In this document: piece by piece, positions 59,700-64,000 of the stretch
Layout of the letters: every line of letters starts with the position of its first letter
Numbering within the stretch: the stretch's first letter is position 1
Source: Coptis chinensis
Taxonomy: Eukaryota; Streptophyta; Magnoliopsida; Ranunculales; Ranunculaceae
Direction: 5' to 3'
DNA: 64,000 nucleotides
Assembly: GCA_015680905.1 (NCBI GenBank)
Contig: CM027377.1
Span: 36,852,501 to 36,916,500, forward strand
The notes under the pieces: generated by a model
The model's input: the letters and a program-made list of their open reading frames with translations, nothing else
The model's database searches: none
What the model was told of the DNA's origin: nothing
Made by a program: the position numbers and the translations under genes

Positions 59700-60125
59700 A
59701 TGCGTTGTTGGCCAAAACAAGGGAGTTGGACTACCTTCCCCTTTGTCACGGTCTTCATCCCATTCCATTTGTTTTTGCATGATGGTTTTATAAGTGTCTT
59801 CATGTTTGTCTATACAAAGAGTATAATCATGACTTTGTGCTTATTTTATATTGGTGGTGGTGGCGTTACTTTAATGGGCTTAACTATTGCCGCTTCGGAT
59901 GGAATACAAACTTGATCGTATATCTAATAGAATGTTTCAACATCAAGAATATCGAGCAAAGACATATATCCAACGTTGTCAATGGTTCCTCCAGCTTTTT
60001 TCCTATAGTTGGAGCTATCATCGATTCAATTCATTCTTGGGCAATTTCTTTGTTGTATCGATCACCTTCATCGTTTATATCCTTGTTGGTAGTAGACTGA
60101 CTAAAAATTACTTACATGTATCTTA
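59700..60125 (+). pseudogene. Captured NRT1/PTR family (NPF2-like) transporter fragment
   Basis: The first piece, GSWTTFPFVT (59720-59750), matches the start of the first NPF exon. After an intron-like gap come LMGLTIAAS, NTNLIVYLIECFNIKNIEQ and HISNVVNGSSSFFPIVGAII, then pieces of FFVVSITFI. This is the first two transmembrane helices of proton-coupled nitrate/peptide transporters (NPF). The wording is closest to the NPF2 branch as remembered. A frame slip falls near AAS/GWN and another after GAII. Only about 100 of some 560 residues are present, so it cannot transport. Confidence 0.8.
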
Positions 60126-60711
60126 CTCTTCAAACTCGTGCGCTCATAGTCATAAATATATTTATTCGTTAAAGAATAGCTGATATGGGTTTAATTTAAT
60201 TTGCATGTACTTATCTAATGACATTTATTTTGGCTTATATATTTTTCGGGGTCTTGTTCTATTAACACTAACTGCAAAGCCTCCAATCATTACAGGTGGC
60301 CCATATATAAAAGGGCTAGAGAAAACAATATTTTTTTTATAAAATGAAAATTTGTTAGTAACGGATACAGAACCGTTAGCAACAATTTTTTTTTTATACA
60401 ATGAAAATTCGTTAGTAACGGATACAGAACCGTTAGTAACAGAAAATCGAAGTGACCTTTATATCCGTTACTAATAGATGATAAACAAATTTGATAACCG
60501 TTACTAATAAATTATAACGGTTAGATATCTGTTACTGAAATTAATTTCAGTGACACTTTATAACCGTTAGTAAATTTTGTAACGGATAATAAGTGTTACA
60601 AATATCCGTTACTAATATTAGTCACGCTTTTGTGTCAACGCAAGATAACCGTTACTAATATTTTTTGTAACGGATATATATCCGTTACAAATAGGCTGTT
60701 ATGGTGTAGTG

Positions 60712-61900
60712 TATACATCGATGTCCTTGGAATTGACTCTAACATTGCATGTCACAAATTAAATGTTAACCCTAATGCTAAGCCAGTTCGCCAATGACCT
60801 AGGAAATTATCTCTTAGGTTCAAAAAAGCAATAAACGACGAGATCGACAATCTCAAAAAAGTAGGCTTCATTAGAGAGGTGGAATACCGAATGGATCTCT
60901 AACATAGTAGCAATCCCAAAAAAAGAGCGACACAGTTTGTTTATGTGTCGATTTCACCAATGTTAACCAAAAAACCCCTAAAAATGGATTCCCCTTACCA
61001 AGAATTGACCAACTCGTGGACCAAACTGCTGGCCACGAACTTATGTCATTCATGGACACCTATAGTGGTTACAACCAGATTCCACTGGCAGAAGAAAACT
61101 AAGAGAAAACATCGTTCGTAACAGAACAGGGCATCTACTATTACAACGTCCTCTCGTTCGGCCTAAAGAACGCTAAAGCAACCTACCAACGATTGGTCAC
61201 TGAAATGTTCTAGGACATGTTAGGAGACACCATGGAGGTCTACATAGACGACATGGTTGTAAAAAGCAAGAAATCTGAAGATCACTTAGATCATCTCGAA
61301 CAAGCATTCTCCAGACTCAAGCAAACTCATATGAAGCTCAACCCAGAGATATGCCTCTTTGACGTGTCCTCTGGGAAATTTCTGGGGTATCAAGTATCTC
61401 AACGAAGGATAGAAGCGAACCCATATTAGATTCGAGCGTTCTAGGAAATGCCCGACCCAAAAACAAAGCAACAAATACATAAATTTTTAGGAATGGTGGC
61501 GTGCCCTAAACCGATTCATATCGAGAGCATCAGACAAATGCCTACCTTTTCTACAAATCCTTAAGAAAGGTGAACAATTCTCATGGAATGGCCAATGCCA
61601 CCAAGCGTTCTATACTCTCAAGGACTATTTGACAACACCACCGTCTTTGCAAAACCGATTGATGGCTAAACATCACTGGGTACTTACTTAGTCGTGGTTT
61701 CCTTCTCGCTTATCAGTTCTCTTCAAAGAGGATCAAAATGCAGAGAAACCAATCTATTTCACAAGCAAGACATTGTTTCCAGCTGAGAAGAACTACTCAC
61801 ACATTGAAAAGGCGATACTGGCACTACTTTATTCAGCACAAAAATTCAGGCCCTACTTCTAAGCACATCTAATAAAAGTGCTCACCGATCTTCCACTTAA
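60712..61900 (+). pseudogene. Gypsy reverse transcriptase and RNase H, main part
   Basis: It picks up after the CACTA with GIDSNIACHKLNVNPNAKPV, then FKKAINDEIDNLKKVGFIRE, LMSFMDTYSGYNQIPLAEEN, TSFVTEQGIYYYNVLSFGLK and the polymerase motif VYIDDMVVKSKK (61238-61273), followed by FLGYQVSQRRIEANP. Stops (TAG/TAA replacing Gln, Trp and Lys codons) and several frame changes make it inactive. The later part, to about 61900, covers the RNase H that follows the reverse transcriptase. Confidence 0.87.
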
Positions 61901-62325
61901 GAAGATCCTTCTTAAAGCCAACAAGACAACTCGTATAACAGTATGGGCAGAAGAACTCGGTGAACACCACATTGAGTTCACCCCAAGAACATCTCAGAAA
62001 GGTCAAGTCGTTGTTGATTTCTTAGAAGATTTCCCAATAGACGACCTAAACTGGGAACCAAATGACAGCACCCCGACCTCTAAACAACACGACCCGTCAG
62101 AGTGGTCACTTTTCGTGGATGGAGCTAGCAATCCAAGGCAGTGGAGTCGGAGTAGTCCTAGTGTCACCAGATGGTTCTATGGTGGAAAAATTAGTTCGCA
62201 TCGATTTTGCGACTTCTAACAATGAAGTGGAGTATGAAGCCCTAATCATGGGACTTCGTATGGCACTAGAACTCAATGTTTTGGAGCTCAGGGTCTTCAG
62301 TGATTCACAACTGGTGGTTTGCTAG
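61878..62325 (+). pseudogene. Tat-type additional RNase H domain
   Basis: SEWSLFVDGASN carries the first catalytic Asp. After a one-base shift near 62135 the other frame continues SGVGVVLVSPDG, NNEVEYEALIMGLRMAL (Glu) and ELRVFSDSQLVV (Asp), ending at a TAG. The acid residues of an RNase H fold are therefore all present, but in two frames. A second RNase H after the usual one is a mark of the Tat lineage of Ty3/Gypsy elements. Confidence 0.78.
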
Positions 62326-62655
62326 GTCGTCCATGAGTATACCACCAGTGAAGGTAACCTTTCTAAGTACCTTCAAGTTATAGATCAATTACTGCCTTCT
62401 TTTCAAAAAATCTCTATACAACATTTCCTACGGGAAGATAATCGCCACGCGGACAGCTTGGTGTACCTAGCGACCTAAACACCGAATTGTGACCCTAGGA
62501 AACTACTCATCGAAATAGTCGACCGACCTGCCTACAAAAATGAGCATATCCTAAAAGTTTTAGACCTATGCCCACTCTCTGACACTCAGATGAGTCAAAC
62601 ATGGATGCAACCTATCATAGATTACATCCAGCTCGGTAATAAAGCACCAGCAAAC
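62326..62655 (+). pseudogene. Gypsy pol, region between RNase H and integrase
   Basis: Broken coding sequence in the same sense (YTTSEGNLSKYLQVIDQLLP-like, then EDNRHADSLVYLA). It leads towards the integrase, which is cut off by the LTR beginning at 62656. Confidence 0.6.
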
Positions 62656-64000
62656 TGATAATAGCAAATTTATGTAAACTAACAATCTATGTGTAAACAC
62701 AAATAATCAATTAACTAAATAAGTTCTTAGATCAATATTCCTACTCTCAATTCATTATGCAATATATAAAGAGTACGGATTTGTTCCACTCATAAACCAT
62801 CAAGACATAAATAGAATTCAACTAATCAAACAAAAGGAACAATGATGAGAGTAATTATAATAATATGAAAACAATAATTTTAAGAAGCTAAAAAAGTGAT
62901 TATAATGATGAGAAGAATAATTAGAGAGGGGAAATTCCACCATGCAATTCGATTGGCTATTAGTTAGTCATCGAATCGAATATTAATCCCTAGTGAATAC
63001 CAAGTCCTCTCGAATCAAGGTTCCACTAGCATGAGAGTTTAGCTCCACCACAAATCTCTTTGATGGTGGCTCTAAACTCTAGTTCATCATTATGAGGTTT
63101 ATCTCTAAATACTCATAATAATGAACTTGAAATTCTATTCTAAATAACAACTATTCTAACAACTAATCATCCTCACATGACTTCTTTAACCTTCTCTAAT
63201 GGAGGTTTTAGCCTTGTTTCATTGGATGAACAATATCAAAACAATAAGATGAAGACATTAAATTAAAGAGACAATATTTGAATATTAAACTAAGGGTTTT
63301 TATTGAAGGATTTAATGGAGGCTACAAACTAAATTATTCTAACCTAAACTAAACTACAAAAAGAGAGAGAGGGAGAATCCTAAACTATATTAAACTAAAG
63401 TGGGAGTAGCCAATCTTTGTTTTAGCCTTAATCCTCTTTATATAGGAGAGGGTTAGGTTACAATTTCGTGCATGGGTTTTTAGGCTAGGTTATAGACCCA
63501 TAAATCAAGTCCATAACCCAATTGGGTAAATCCAAAACTTCCAATTCTGGTCGTGTTACTGTAGCATACAAATTTACTAACTTATACTACTCTGATCGAG
63601 TCAAGGCCTAGACCATTGAAAAGAGCTTTCTAAGCCGGTCATTTTGATATACAATAGGCCTAATTCCGAGGCCTGAGTCTAAATATATGGCCTTTTGAAG
63701 TTTTATTGACTTTTCTTCAGCTCTCTAATCCGGTTTAATTTTTACTTAACAGTGTTGACTTGGGCTTTTTAAGGGCTTTTTCTCCATTAAATTTGGGCTT
63801 TTTAAGGGCTTTTTCTCCATTAAATTTGGGCTTTCTTCATGGAACTTCTCTAACAATCACTTTAGCTCTTTTTAGCACCTAATTAGTAACGAATTGACAT
63901 TTATTCAACTCCAAAGCCTAAAATACTCAAAAGCACGTAATTAGTGATAAACCTATATTATTAATAACATAATTGGCTAAATAGAAATACTATTAAAGAG
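62656..64000. mobile_element. LTR of the same family as the solo LTR, runs off window
   Basis: It starts TGATAATAGCAAATTT in the middle of Gypsy pol. It shares the general layout and words with 21193-23527: a TGATA start, TAAGGATT/TACGGATT with GTTCCACTC, ATCCCTAGTG, CTAGCATGAGAG/TTAGCATGAGGA, CATGAG with GGAGGTTTTAGC, and a distal GGTCATTTTGA. Near 63780-63830 a 39-bp unit (TTGGGCTTTTTAAGGGC...) is tandemly repeated. The other end is beyond the window, so solo LTR and full element cannot be told apart. Confidence 0.65.

Larger units (their letters stand above)
52914..60711 (+). mobile_element. CACTA element, 7.8 kb, with NPF transporter fragment
   Basis: It begins CACTACACCATAATAGGGAT and ends, inverted, CACTACACCATAACAGCCTA, with a 3-bp target duplication TAT (52911-52913 and 60712-60714). 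Subterminal regions carry many copies of AACCGTTAGTAA/TCCGTTACTAAT in both orientations (52960-53110 and 60350-60700). No transposase is recognised. Near the right end is an NRT1/PTR family fragment, and other exon-like pieces lie in the middle. Together with 24834-30785 it is the second gene-carrying CACTA in this window, but its subterminal words differ, so it is a separate family. Confidence 0.9.
48941..64000 (+). mobile_element. Ty3/Gypsy (Tat-like) retrotransposon, decayed, runs off window
   Basis: A TGGCGCCGTCTGTGG primer site follows a 5' LTR that ends CCTTTACA at 50431. The LTR start near 48941 (TGTTGTGAGGGAG) is a guess, because the 3' LTR is outside the window. Gag, protease, reverse transcriptase with YIDD and an RNase H domain follow in Gypsy order. 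The RNase H piece (FVDGASN ... VFSDSQLVV) resembles the extra RNase H of the Tat lineage. It is interrupted by a hAT MITE in the LTR, a CACTA in reverse transcriptase and an LTR after RNase H. Many stops make it inactive. Confidence 0.82.

Overview
This is a stretch of a plant nuclear genome, almost certainly a eudicot. It is AT-rich, its genes have introns, and the recognisable host proteins closely match Arabidopsis families recalled from memory. Three intact host genes remain. They are an NPH3/BTB phototropic-response family gene (minus strand, 11769-14103), a single-CRM-domain organellar RNA-binding protein gene (plus, 37874-42244), and a GT17 beta-1,4-N-acetylglucosaminyltransferase-like gene (minus, 46029-47439). 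The NPH3 and GT17 genes look like orthologues of Arabidopsis At1g67900 and At1g67880, which are near neighbours there. That suggests an old syntenic pair, now separated by about 32 kb of inserted DNA.

Most of the rest is transposon-derived. Region 1-2800 holds a decayed minus-strand gene of the plant mobile domain (PMD, MAIN/MAIL-like) class. Region 3172-5754 is a hAT element with a perfect 8-bp target duplication, a BED zinc finger and a captured LINE fragment. Region 7062-7998 is an unusual palindrome-rich minisatellite. Tandem duplications, microsatellites, a possible Helitron 3' end and two inverted SINE copies follow, around the NPH3 gene.

Region 19289-31987 is a decayed Ty1/Copia retrotransposon with both LTRs. 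It carries a solo LTR (21193-23527) in its integrase, itself hit by a hAT MITE (22001-22935). Its 3' end is tandemly duplicated, and a 5.95-kb CACTA element (24834-30785) sits in the second copy. That CACTA carries fragments of at least three host genes in one orientation: serine decarboxylase, a REVOLUTA-type HD-ZIP III gene and CCT7 (TCP-1 eta).

Region 31988-37615 is gene-poor and holds three related foldback MITEs and a hAT fragment. From about 48941 to the window end is a decayed Ty3/Gypsy element with Tat-like features. A hAT MITE lies in its 5' LTR (49498-50382). A 7.8-kb CACTA (52914-60711) lies at the start of its reverse transcriptase and carries a nitrate/peptide transporter (NPF) fragment. 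Another LTR (62656 onward) lies downstream of its RNase H.

The host genes do not form a pathway; each is an independent plant transcription unit. The most notable content is the pair of gene-capturing CACTA elements nested in dead retrotransposons, with target duplications that let the order of insertion be read.
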